From NCBI GenBank assembly GCA_905147135.1, contig LR990043.1:11071057-11135056 (forward strand): DNA of 64,000 nucleotides, written 5' to 3'. Shown here in pieces: positions 33,092-44,912 of this stretch; the stretch's first letter is position 1; each line of letters opens with the position of its first letter. Origin of the DNA: Blastobasis lacticolella. Taxonomy: Eukaryota > Arthropoda > Insecta > Lepidoptera > Blastobasidae. The translations under genes and the position numbers were made by a program. Below the pieces are notes generated by a model, which was given only the letters and a program-made list of their open reading frames with translations, was not told the origin of the DNA and searched no databases.

Positions 33092-35235
33092 TTATATAGA
33101 TTTTTTATTCCCTTCACCAACAGATTTTAATACCCCAATATTCCTTAAATATTTTACAATAAAAGGAGTTGCTGTTAATGTTATACCTAATCTAACTGGA
33201 GCAAAAACTTTGTGGATAGCATATGCTATGACAAATGTACCTGCATTAGATGTCATCAAATTCATAGATCCCACATTTATGTTAATCTTACTTAGAAGCT
33301 CCACCACATCTATGCCACTGAAACAAAAAATAAATAATTAATTTCACTTTACCCTGACTTTACCCTACAATGTGATAGGTCCTCGTATCTCAGTAGATGG
33401 CGTGGCAAAGACAATTTGCAAGTAACAAAAATGATAAAATTCGGCTTTATGACTATAACCTTTCCATTATTTTTGAGATTCTTGTTGATTCCATGGTATA
33501 TATTCTGATAAATTTATTGGAAAGAAGTGGCCGTTGCAAGACATCAAATATCAATTATAATAATAATAATAATTTATTTGCTTGGGCACACAATCAATCA
33601 CACAGCGCTCATCTGGCCCCAAAGTAAGCAAAGCTTGTGGTGTTAGATAACTGATAAACTACCTATATATGTTTTAATATATACTACAACCACGCCCATA
33701 ACATAAATTAAAAATCATCATGTCAATTTCTGCTCGCCCAGGTATCAGACCCGGGACCTCTGCATGGCAGACCATTAACCAACTGAATCACTCAGGTTGT
33801 CAGATAAATAATAATAAAAAGCCTTGATTTTTAGAAGATGATCTTAAGACACTTTTGATGAGTGTATTTACAAAGTAGTAGGTAGGTGTAAGGAAGGGTA
33901 AGATAGGGGTAGGTTACTATCAAATACAAAAATACCCAAAACCATCACTACATGTCATTCATCCATATCATTTTTACCATGAGATTAATACAAATATGGT
34001 TATAATTGGCTGTTAATATAAAACATACCTAGAAACAAGCAGATAACAGCCACCCAAGGACATGAGGGAAATGGAGATATGAAATACTATTACAGTTGAG
34101 CCATATTCTTTGACTGCTTTTTTCATTTTTTCCTTCCTGCTTAATACCTTTGTGTCTGTACTCATATTTCTTGTTCCAATTGTAGCAGCTGTTCTTTGAA
34201 AAAATAACAGTGATTGATTAGTTACAGATAAGATAAGCCATGACATGATAAATAATGTAGGTAAGTTAGTATATAAGCTGTCTGTGTAACTTTATTGAAA
34301 TGAACAAATAATTAGTACAATTCCCAATAATGTAAAATACAAGATGTGATCACTGTTTCATTCTTAATGAATTTTAATTAGTAATTATTTAACAGAATAG
34401 AAACAGTGAGAATGTTAGTAAATCTTTTATGCACAACATACCATATTGTTATGTTTAAATAAAGCCCTCTTACCTTTTTTGTGCATATTTTCACGGTATT
34501 CATTCCTCAATGTAAGATAATGAGCACCATGGAGGTGATCAGACAAGTACTTATATCCTTGACCCCATTGGGAACCCGGCATACTTAAATGTGTGTGGTT
34601 TCCACTAAAGGGACATGGCACATTGCTTTGCATGGATGATGAAAGGCTCACAGCTCCATTGCAGTCATACTTATTAACATGTTGGTCTGCTTGGACTGTA
34701 ATATCAATTTTGATAATATCATCTTGTTTTTTCCCATAATATGAACTAATGACTGGACCTGATAAATCTCTTTCCCTCATAGGAGAAAATCTTCCCATTT
34801 CTGATGAGTTTATGTCAACAACATTTGTGGGCAATTTGAGAGCTGCAGCTAGAGGAAACCTTTTAGCTGTTGTAACATGTAAAGTATTTACAATCCGGGC
34901 ATCTGTAAAGAAATTAATACAATATAGTCAAGTAGATACCTAAGTAACTTAAGGAATTTCATGAAAAATTGTATAGGCTGCCGTAGGCATTTCCTAGTAC
35001 CTATCTAAGCATTAAGTGAATAAGCTAAACGTAGAGTAAGTAAACGATTTCTCTAATTAAAACAATGAAAGCAAAAGAGCGATCTTATCTGAGCGTCCTC
35101 AGAACGTGTTTTGTGACGTGATAATAATAACGCTATGATTATCTTCTACAGTAGAACTAGATAAAACATTTTACCAAACAAACAAGTTTGTCCGCTCTGT
35201 GCAAAAGTATTTGATTTCTTAAAAAATTTAAACAT
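33092..35235 (-). CDS. FAM210/DUF1279 family mitochondrial membrane protein (4 exons)
   Basis: Exons 35175-35235, 34474-34902, 34029-34188, 33092-33317; phases fit, 291 aa. The C-terminal DUF1279 domain starts at KKAVKEYGSTVIVFHISIS (about 195) and contains one membrane segment (SLMSLGGCYLLVSSG), the GTFVIAYAIHKVFAPVR motif and TLTATPFIVKYL near the end. FAM210A/B proteins sit in mitochondria; vertebrate members affect mitochondrial translation and haem/iron handling in erythroid cells. The N-terminal 160 residues are low in known motifs. The 61-nt first exon is inferred: it provides ATG, correct phase and a good GGTAAA donor. Intron 3 contains a SINE-B. A or B type cannot be decided by eye. 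Confidence 0.85.
33553..33800 (-). mobile_element. SINE-B copy with ATT-repeat tail
   Basis: On the minus strand: ACCTGAGTGATTCAGTTGG (A-box-like), GGGTCTGATACC (B-box-like), a body with CAGTTATCTAACACCA and GCTTACTTTGGGG, and a TTATTATTAT tail (33557-33572). The same layout is found at 47127-47372. In FAM210 intron 3. Confidence 0.8.
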
Positions 35236-35463
35236 GTTCTTCGTCGTAACAAAAACAATGTATAAACAAGAATATACGCCGATTAATTATTGTAAGAATA
35301 AAAACACAAAGTTCTCGAAACTCGCAAAGTACACATCGCCCGCTTGAGCAAACAAAGCAATGACGTATCGTATTGTATCAAAGAGGATAGAAACTATATA
35401 GAACCTAGGTACGTAGATTCTTGATCCTAGCCATGTACTTACTTACTCGCGAGTAGGTACGAC

Positions 35464-35495
35464 GGGCGAGTAAGTACTCGCGTACTTATTCGCCC
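35464..35495. repeat. 14-bp hairpin upstream of FAM210
   Basis: GGGCGAGTAAGTAC pairs with GTACTTATTCGCCC around TCGC with one mismatch. A second partly palindromic GTAC...ACTCGCGAGT...GTAC segment lies just before (35435-35460). About 230 bp upstream of the FAM210 start codon; promoter role unproven. Confidence 0.7.
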
Positions 35496-35551
35496 CTCTG
35501 TCAGCCATTTTTATTAGTAATCGTTGTGTTGTTTTATTGCTATGTGTGGAC

Positions 35552-35975
35552 CACAATGAGGAGTTTTCCAATAGGTATCTAAAGCATTCTTAACTACTCA
35601 CTAGATGGCGCCCCGACAATTTTGGTAATTGATAATCGCTTGAAATAGGTTCTTAGCAAAGAGGATATAAACACTGGGTACGTTGTATTGGATAATATTG
35701 TATTTATCAATAGTTTTAAACCATTTTAGAGGTTGTAATAATAATGGAACATAGTGCCAACTTATATAAATATTTCTTTATACAGTTCGTTCAACCTTTA
35801 ACAGTTATGCTTATATTAATAAACATTTTATTTTTAAGTTTAGTATAAGTTAGCTGCATTAAATCACTGCCACCATCATACATATTAAAAAAAGATTACC
35901 AAAATTGTAGGAGCGCCATCTATTGATGCTTTTTGAAACCAACTGACAATACCTACTGGAAAACTCCTCATTATG
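35552..35975. mobile_element. MITE-C copy 1 (about 424 bp)
   Basis: Imperfect terminal inverted repeats of about 80 bp: the tip (CATA)ATGAGGAGTTTTCC and an inner block with AGATGGCGC and ACAATTTTGGTAAT occur at both ends in opposite sense. The interior is AT-rich and non-coding. The second copy, at 49997-51928, is expanded by nested insertions. Confidence 0.82.
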
Positions 35976-36056
35976 ATAAATACTCCCAGTCCATTCTCGT
36001 GTTCGGAATTGCCAAAATTTAGAGCTGCTTTTTCAAAATTATGAAGCTATGTATAA

Positions 36057-36470
36057 AGCGCGCTCCACATGTGGACAGTTCCGCGGGAACACGAGAATGT
36101 AGAGGTAGTATTTGTGTAGTCCCGTGCATATTTGGCATGTCTCGCCTATTTCATAGACTAAGTAGAGATAGTTTGTTGTCGTCTCGATTCGATCGATTTT
36201 ATATTTATATTCCTAGCGCTTTTTCCCGTAACAGGTTCGGGATACTCTTGACCATGATCCAGGATATTAGTAGATCAAGTAATTACAGTAGAGCAGGTGC
36301 TATCACCTCTGTGACCCTGTTTACAGTAGATTATTGATATTACACCGATGAATCGATAAAATGTTGCGCGTTTTACACCACCACATCCCTAATAGGCGAG
36401 AATGTAGAGGGTCGACCAAAGTCCCGGCAAAAGTTTCGCCGGAAGTTTCGGCGAACATGTGGAGCGCGCT
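36057..36470 (+). mobile_element. MITE-A copy 7, full length (414 bp)
   Basis: Isolated complete copy with TAA on both sides (36054-36056, 36471-36473), which gives the cleanest view of the 3-bp target duplication. Confidence 0.9.
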
Positions 36471-36473
36471 TAA

Positions 36474-37118
36474 TAGGACCACGCTTAGTCCGAATCAACT
36501 GACAGTGGTAGAAAATATAAAATGTGGATATGGCAATATCTATTGGATAATCTGTCCTTGTCAGTCATTGTCCATTATTATTTAGGCGATCCGCACACTG
36601 GAACGCAGCACCGTACAGTTGTGCGTGGCGTGAGTTAGTGCGTGTCATAAAGTTATTTGAGATGTCATCGGTTTCTATGGAAATTACTCATAGTCGAACA
36701 CACTGAAAACGCATCCACGCGTGTTCGTGCGGATCCGTCGTTTTTTTTCTTTGACACATTTGACACGGGCTGCGGGTCAGATAAGTTTTTGGCGCTGTAC
36801 TTTCTACATAAAAAGGCGTCAATGGGCCGCTGCTGTGAAGTGAGGTCTCCAGGATTGTCAAATAGGTATTCCGTTACTCAGTTCTCTAATTATTTTTCGC
36901 CTAAATAATATAATTTTATGAAAAAATTTTAACAATTTGGTAAATTGTTATAATCTTTTATTGTATATAAAATAATATAAAAATTACACACATTTCCAAA
37001 TTTCGCCAGAATGAATGCTACGCTCCAATGTGCCAATCGCCTCAACAATATTTTTCAAAGCAGTCAAAATCTTTGTTAGGACTTTTATGAATGACGTTCT
37101 ATGACGGATAAAAGACAT
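36474..37118. other. Gene-free interval between MITE copies
   Basis: No gene recognised. The frame at 36657-36908 has no known domain. Paired GCGGATCC-like words near 36581 and 36729 hint at another decayed inverted-repeat element, not delimited. Confidence 0.4.
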
Positions 37119-37277
37119 GACCCTGTTTGCAGTAGATTACCGATATTACACCGATGAACCGATAAAATGTCGCACGTTTTGACACCACCACATCCCTAAT
37201 AGGCGAGAATGTAGAGGGTCGACCAAAGTCCCGGCAAAAGTTTCGCCGGAAGTTTCGGCGAACATGTGGAGCGCGCT
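37119..37277 (+). mobile_element. MITE-A copy 8, 3' part
   Basis: Starts in the interior at GACCCTGTTTGCAG and ends at the normal tip followed by TTA. Confidence 0.85.
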
Positions 37278-37354
37278 TTAGGCGTTCGGGCCTTTGACAT
37301 CAGAATGACGGGTGGGTTGATTGTTAGTCCATGGGCTTGGACAAGACGTCATTC

Positions 37355-38494
37355 CATGGACTTACTACCCAATGGGACTGCGCACTGCTTTGACTATAAC
37401 CGGGCAGAGCGAGAGTCACCATCGATAGTCCTTTGTCCCTTTCTAACAGTGGAAACACAATGTTATTGGCATAATCACCGTCATTCTAAATTGACAAGTG
37501 TCATGTTTGGTGTTGCCATTATTGGAGAAATATATTTACCGTGAATTTGGTATTATTATGAGGTAATCCGTACAATCCGAAAAGTAGTTGTCAAAATACC
37601 TTTTGATCTACTGAACGTTTATCCGACAAACGTCGAGTCGACATAATTATTAACCTACGACTTTTTGTTCCACAAAACAGATAAAAGAGTTCGGTAACGA
37701 TTTATCCTACAACACTAGTTTCTAAAGGGAAGTGATAGTACTCGTCGATATCTACATTTCGGGTGACAGCTGTCAAACTTAAATGAGTTATAACTCGGAA
37801 CCCATTGGTTCTGGAACACTAGTTTCTAAAGAGATATGATAGTACTCGTCGAGATCTACATTTCGTATGACAGCTGTCAAACTTAGAACTGTCATCCGAA
37901 ATGAAGATCTCGATGAGTACTATTATATTACTCTAGGAACTAGTGTTGTAAGACCAATCGTTTCCGAGTTACAACAGTTCTAAGTTTGACAGCTGTCATG
38001 CGAAATGTAGATCTCGACGAACACTATCATTTTTCTTTAGGAACGAGTGTTATAGCACCAATAGTTAAGGAGTTATTTCAATTCAAAATTGGACAGCTGT
38101 CATTCGAAACGTAGATCTCAACAAGTACTATCATTTCTCCCTAGAAATTAGTGTTTTAGGACCAATGGGTTAGCTTTGACAGCTGTCATACGCAATGATG
38201 ATCTCGAGGAGTGCTATCATTTCAGTCTAGGAACTAGTGTTCTAGGGCCAATAGTTTCCGAGTAGCAGGATAAGCTTGGGCTGGACCCTGGTGAAAACAT
38301 GACCTTCAGATTGCACCCGATCCGGCTCTGCCTGGCCCTGACGTCGGTGTCCGCGCCAAATAATAAAAGTAATTCGGAATTTCATCAACAATGGTGGCAA
38401 CACTAGAAAGGGACACAGGACTATCGATGGTGACTCTCGCTCTGCCCGGTTTTAGTCAAAGCAGTGCGCAGTCCCTTTGGGTAGTAAGTCCATG
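37355..38494. mobile_element. Foldback element, 1140 bp, with 8-bp target duplication
   Basis: Outer arms of about 92 bp (37355-37446 and 38403-38494) start CATGGACTTACTACCC and its inverse. The direct repeat CGTCATTC flanks both ends (37347-37354 and 38495-38502). The centre is built of about 120-bp modules containing TGACAGCTGTCA and AGATCTCGACGAGTACTATC, two in one orientation (37720-37880) and three in the other (37883-38270), so the whole element can fold back on itself. No transposase. The 8-bp duplication fits hAT-type mobilisation (inference). Confidence 0.9.
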
Positions 38495-39104
38495 CGTCAT
38501 TCATAGTGTTTCTAATGTTTCTATCTTATTTGGTCATTCATGTGTTTCTATCCTCTTTGTTTTTGATACATTTGTTTGTCAAAAGCCAAAAAATCATGGT
38601 GGCCGGCCGTCGTGGCTGGTGGTTTTTATTTTACTTTTAGTATACAAAATAACAATAAACTGTGAATTAATTTCACTAATTTGTGATTTGTATAACTTTG
38701 AGGGGCACACGAGATAATCGGTAGGCACGGGGTACCTTGTTCATTCGGTCCGTTTGTGTCGCCGCTCTCTTACTACCAAACGTAAATAAGCAAATAATGT
38801 TATATAAATTGATTAAAACCCGATACAATTTAGTTAATTTTAAATCATGCCATAGTGGAAAAGAAAGCCAGTTTAAAAGTATCTTAAATTTATTGCATGA
38901 TTTGTTTTTCACATGAGTGTTTTCTGGATAAATGGAATTTAGATAATTTTGTGGAATATTATTTAAACTTTTTTTAACTGTGTTCCTTTTGGTGCTTTGC
39001 TTCGAAGCACACGCAACATGTTTTTAACTTACCTATGTATTTTTTTTTAGAAATCCGCAGGCCTCGTCTGCCAATAACTAAAAAGGGAGTTGTTATAACT
39101 CACA

Positions 39105-42100
39105 ATGGATATAGAATTTTTAAAGCCAGTGAAGCCTCATGTATTTAAAGCCATAAAAGACGTAGATATTGCTTGTCTTATGAATTGCACTCCTGATGAA
39201 ATAAGACCCATAATACCATGTCTTGTTCGCATGGCTTTGATATCTCCACTAGATATCACAAAGTACTGTTCAGATGCAAAGAAAGATATACTTGCATTGT
39301 TGTCTGGCATTGATCTTGTGAATTTAATAGTTTCTCTGTTATCTATAGAATTTCATACATTGGAAGTTGATCTAAAGAAAGAACAACAAATGAGGTATGT
39401 ACCTAATAATTTAAAGTTATTTTGACTGAATTCTGTAACTTTAGCTGTAAATAACACTCATGAAAATTATATAAATAAACACCTACAGAAGTGCTAACAT
39501 TAATAATGTTAAGGAAACTATTGGTTTTGCCCTTCATTCTGGACAGTGTCCTTACCTTTTTTAAGCTTTGTAGAGGAATGCATATATATCCAGTGGGACT
39601 CTTATTCATGGCTGTCAAATATATACCATTAGTAAAAAGTATCATATTTACATCTAATGTGATTGTTTCAGACAAAAAAATGGATCTCAGTGTGTCGAGA
39701 CATTTTTAGTGCCAAGTTTAGTAAATGGAATAGCAAATGAGTTTGAACAGTCTGATTCAGCAAGAAGAGTTCGTTTAGTTTTGTCAGAAATATTACAAAT
39801 GCAAGCACAAATATCTGAGTATAATCTGAACAAACATTCTAATACAGAATCAAGTATTAAACCATCAGAACTTTTTGACAATGAAGTTTATCTTGAAGAG
39901 ATCACTGATGTGATTTGTATTAGTCTTGCAGAATTACCAAATTTGCTAAACATTTGTGATGTAGTGGAAGTTCTTCTACATGTCAACAGAGGACCAACCA
40001 TAATTTCTTGGGTTGTCTCTAACATGCCAGATACTCTTCAAGAAGGTATGTTTAAGCCAGAAAAAAGAGGGGTGTTATGAGTTTTACGTGTGCATCTGTG
40101 GGTCTTGTCTGTGGCATTGTAGCTCCGGAACAGATGGACCAATTTAGATGCGATTTACTCTGTTTCAAAGCAAGTATAATGGAGATAGTTCTTAGCTATG
40201 TTTCATTAAAATCAGTTCAGTAAACTTGGTTGGGGGTTATCTGTCGTTTTCTGTTGATTGGATTATACAAAATATAAATCTTCAGAGAGAAAGCTGAAAT
40301 TAGGAGTCTATCTATATAAGGAGGAATAATCTCACCATAAATGTGTACAATAGTTGCAGCACGGTTTTGTTTTTGGGGGGTTCAAAATAAATATCTTAAA
40401 GGATGGGGTAATTGTAATAATAGTAAGCAAATTAATTTTCTTTTGTTTTATTTTTTACCACTTGGGTGGCAAACAAGCTCACAATATTAGAATGCTCCTT
40501 ACGAGTATATTGTTACACAAATGTGGAGCTCGCTACACATGCTGAGGGTGCTGCGCATGACCATTTATTTATTGGTTTAAAGTGTGACCAGGATTTAAGT
40601 TACTCATGCCCATAGGTGGCGATATCAACTAGGGGGCCCCTAGACATTTATTGATACAGGGCCCACGGAGGGCAAGCTACGCCACTGCTGGGACATATGA
40701 ACATGTTCCATGCACTATCAAAATTATTATGGTCTGTAGTCGACTACTAGTAAGAGTATGCTCATCATCCATATTAAAACCAACAGAGGGACCCTTATCA
40801 TTTCAGTTGCTGAATCATTAGTACTAAATGCAGAGAGAGGTGAAGAAGGTGGAATAAGAGCCAAAGCGCTAGCGACACTATGTACCGCATGTTCTGATAT
40901 ATCTGCTGCAGTGAGAGCCAAGGCTACATCAGCTGCACGCTTGCCTTCCTTGATTATCAACTTAACTCTCACACATCACCAATATGATCTGGTAAAATAT
41001 TTTATAATAGGGTTTGAACTTTTAACTACCCATTTGTTTATTTGTTTGGATCTTTTTTCTAACTTGTTAATTTTTCAGGTCTCATTCATGTCTGGATTAC
41101 TATTAGGATCTGATCAAACAATTAGGGGCTGGTTTGCGACATTTCTACGTAATTCTCACAAAAGAGGCAAAGGCGATGGACATGTTGCCCTCAGTAAACT
41201 ACGCCAAGAACTATTAAATAGATTGAAGGAAGCTACAGCTGGTGTTGAAGCATCGGCATTGTTAAGACTATACTGCGCTCTTCGAGGAATAGCAGGGATT
41301 AAGTTTCAAGATGACGAAGTAGCTGGTCTTTTGAGATTAGTAACACAAAAACCACCCCCAACCCAAGCTGGTGTTAGATTTGTATCACTGAGTCTTTGTA
41401 TGATCTTAGCTTGTCCGTCACTTATGGGTAAGATATTCCTCTGTATGTTATAGACTGAAGGGTGACGCAGTAATCCTACGTCATCGAGAACAAGAAAAAT
41501 TCCACTTGGTAGCGTTAGTAGATGTTTTAGGAGACCCACAAAACGTTGGTCTGCCCATGCACAAACTAGCAAAAAAGAATATTTTCGTAGCGATAGTACT
41601 TACATATCCTATTGTGTGAGTTCTATAAGTAAAAAACCGTTTGGTCTCACATCCTCTTGGCAGTTTCGCTTTTCAGCCGCATTAAAGTCACTTTTCTCTT
41701 TGGTGTCATCTATAATTTGTGCACTTTGGTTTTATGTAACTGTGTTGTATGTTACTGCCCAGTGTCACTGTGGAACTCACCCAGGCGGTCTTCTCAGGCT
41801 TGACAGATCCTACCACTGAAGTCATAATTTTAAAGTCATATTAGACAGAAGGGTATAAAACGCTGGATGCATGGCTCTATGTTTAATTCGACTGAATTAA
41901 TTATCTACTTGCTCTCCCCATACGCTTCGTCAGAATAATAAAGCCGGAACCTCGCTACGCCGTAATAGTACGGTGATTGAAGACTCAGGAAGCCTATTAT
42001 TAAATATTTATATTGTATATCTTATCATTTTCAGCTGCACCTGAACATGAAAAAAAATCTATTGAATGGGTGCAATGGTTAGTCAAGGAAGAAGCTTATT

Positions 42101-44841
42101 TTGAAAGGTAATTTTATTTAAAATGCAGGCTGCACCCATTATCCACCCTAACACGTAACAATATACTCGAATATCTTCTAAATTATTAAACCGATTTTAA
42201 TGTCACAAACGACGATGAAGTTTAACTATCTCGATTAAGCTGGCTTTCAAATAAAAAAAAACCGTATCCAAATCAGTCCATCCGTTCGGCAGCTACGACG
42301 CCACAGACAGATACACACGTCAAACTTATAACGCCCCACTTTTTTCGTCGGAGGTTAAAATGGACCTCCTAACTAGGAGTATCATACTAATTCGGTATAT
42401 TTTCTCCAGCAACTCAGGCGTAACGGCATCGTTTGGTGAGATGCTGTTACTAATCGCCATCCATTTCCACTCTGGACAACTAGCTGCTGTGGGAGAGCTC
42501 GTCTGCGCTACTCTTGGCATGCGCGTGCCAGTCCGTCCCAATGGATTGGCTCGCATCAAGCAGGCTTTCACCCAAGAAATCTTCACTGAGCAGGTAGCCA
42601 TTTACTTACACCTTCAATTTATGCAACACGCACTGTACTGCACTGTTGAAATGTCTTTTATTGTGGACTAGATTTTCGCCCGCGTGGACTATTGTACCTA
42701 TATCTTGCGAGCTTGCGAGTGAAGACGAATAAAAAGTACGCCTATGTCCATCGTCAGGTGCTAAACTATACAATCTCCATACCAAATTTCATCAAAATCG
42801 GCAGTGGTTTAGCCCTCAGAGCGCGTAACAGCCAGATTAGAGTAACTTTCGCATTTCTAACATAAGTAGGGTCCTGAGGTACCATATTTCCCGTATCTAA
42901 ATGATTTTCTCCTTTTTGCAGGTTGTAACAGCGCATGCAGTAAAAGTGCCTGTTACTGCTAATTTAAACAGCAATATTCCTGGATACTTACCAGTTCACT
43001 GTATTCACCAATTACTTAAATCTCGTGCGTTTTCCAAGCACAAAGTTCCAATTAAAAACTGGATATATCGCCAAATATGTAATTGCACTGCACCATTGCA
43101 TCCCGTAATGCCAGCTCTTGTAGAAGTCTATGTAAACTCAATCCTTGTTATAAATAACAAAGGTACAACAGAATATGTTAACAAGCCCATCACGGAAGAG
43201 GAAATAAGAAAAGTTTTTAGAAACTCCATATTTGGAGCTAATTTTGATGTACAAAATAAACCTTTCGCCCCAATGGAAATTGATAATGGTGAATCTTTAA
43301 CTGATATAAATATAGAAAAACCTACTTTAGCTTCACAGCTACTGCTAATTTATTATTTGTTGCTATACGAAGATGTACGGTTATCTAATTCAGCGACGCT
43401 CATAGCAAGTGGGAAAAAAGTTAAAAGTTACTCAGCAGCATTTCTTTCTGAACTACCAATTAAGTATTTATTGCACCAGGCTCAGAAAGACCAGATGAGT
43501 TATGGTGGTCTTTTTAGTCCTCTTCTCAGACTACTAGCCACACATTTCCCACAGTTGTCTTTAGTAGATGACTGGATGGACGATCAAGTATTTGGGGATT
43601 CATGTCGTCATCAAGTCGATGTGGCATTATCAGAACCTGCTATTCATGAAGCTTTCCAAAGCATTGAAGACAATCCATATAAAATCGGAAAAATTTTAAA
43701 AGCAATGCTCAACAAGAATCCGACCGAGATTTGGCCGTTTGCGGAAGCGATTGTCCGATATTTCAAAAGTGTACTCGGCGATAGAGTGCCTCGACATATT
43801 CAGGATTTGTACAGAGAAGTGTGGCTAAGACTTAACACAGTGCTGCCGCGCTGCCTCTGGATATTGACTATTAATGCTCTGCTTGATATTAACGGAAACA
43901 CCAAAAGTGTCACGATTACTCAAGAAAATGTTTTAGTCGACCCGTTGCAAGTGTTGCGATGTGACATAAGAGTATTTCGATGTGGACCAATTTTGAAAAT
44001 TGTACTCCGCATACTAGAAGCAAGTTTGGCAGCGTCACGAAGCCAGTTAAGTCGTCATTTATTAGATAAACCTTTACTCGAGAAAAGCGGACAGTTGAAT
44101 TCTGATTCAGAACGGGAAGAGCTAAAGAATGCATTAGTAGCTGCTCAAGAGAGCGCAGCTCTTCAGATATTATTAGAAGCTTGTTTAGAAACGCCAGAAG
44201 ATAAGTCTAAACCTGAATTAATGTGGTCACTGCGAGAAGTGAGAAGTATAATATGCTCATTCCTTCACCAAGTGTTTATATCTGAACCATCGTTAGCTAA
44301 ACTGGTTCATTTCCAAGGTTATCCCCGAGAACTTCTCTCTGTTACAGTACAGGGAATTCCCTCGATGCATATATGTTTGGACTTTATTCCAGAGCTTCTC
44401 AGTCAAGCCTCTCTTGAAAAGCAAATATTTGCTGTTGATCTGGTATCGCATTTATCGATTCAATATGCTTTGCCCAAAGCTATGTCAATTGCAAGACTGT
44501 GTGTGAATACACTGTCCACACTTTTGTCTGTCTTGCCGAGCGACCTACGTTTAGAACTGTTTCAGCCTGTATTGAAATCACTTGTGAGGATTTGCATAGC
44601 CTTTCCGTGTCTTTTAGACGATATAACTTCTTTATTACTGCAACTTGGCAGGATCTGTGAATCACAAGCATCTTTGGGACATTGCTGGAACGATGCCAGC
44701 ATTTTAGGGGAAGGAGCGTATGTTCCATCGGACGTGCAACCAGAGTCCAAAGTGTTAGTTGCGGAAGTATTGAGCAGGGATATAAAAGCTACTATGTCGG
44801 AAATAATACAGAAAGCTCTTTTAAATGATAAACTATACTAA
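39105..44841 (+). CDS. IntS2: Integrator complex subunit 2 (7 coding exons)
   Basis: Subunit of the nuclear Integrator complex, which attenuates Pol II transcripts and processes snRNA 3' ends; INTS2 is a helical scaffold protein. Exons: 39105-39394, 39672-40045, 40807-40991, 41079-41427, 42035-42107, 42410-42593, 42922-44841; phases agree, 1124 aa, near the fly and human lengths. Recognisable segments: ARLPSLIIN and GRxNSHKRGKG-like LRNSHKRGKGDG, GEMLLLIAIHFHSGQL near 430, RHIQDLYREVWLRLNTVLP near 780, and a long Leu-rich C-terminus. A 5' UTR exon begins at 39051 after TTTTTTTAG. Introns 2, 5 and 6 carry decayed repeats (AAATTTCATCAAAATCG type). Poly(A) signals AATAAA at 44864-44890. It converges on APC5 with 71 bp between stops. 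Confidence 0.93.
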
Positions 44842-44912
44842 GTTAAGAGTAAAACGTACAGGAACAATAAAAATAATATTAATAAAATTTCATTGTTTTA
44901 TTTTACTTACAA
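44842..44912. promoter_or_regulatory. Shared convergent poly(A) region of IntS2 and APC5
   Basis: Only 71 bp separate the two stop codons. AATAAA occurs on the plus strand (for IntS2), and TTTATT near 44898-44904 gives AATAAA on the minus strand (for APC5), so the two 3' UTRs almost certainly overlap. Confidence 0.75.

Noticed and set aside
37266..38717. Coding frames 37266-37544 and 38391-38717
   Set aside because: They lie in or across the inverted arms of the foldback element and are mutual antisense translations.
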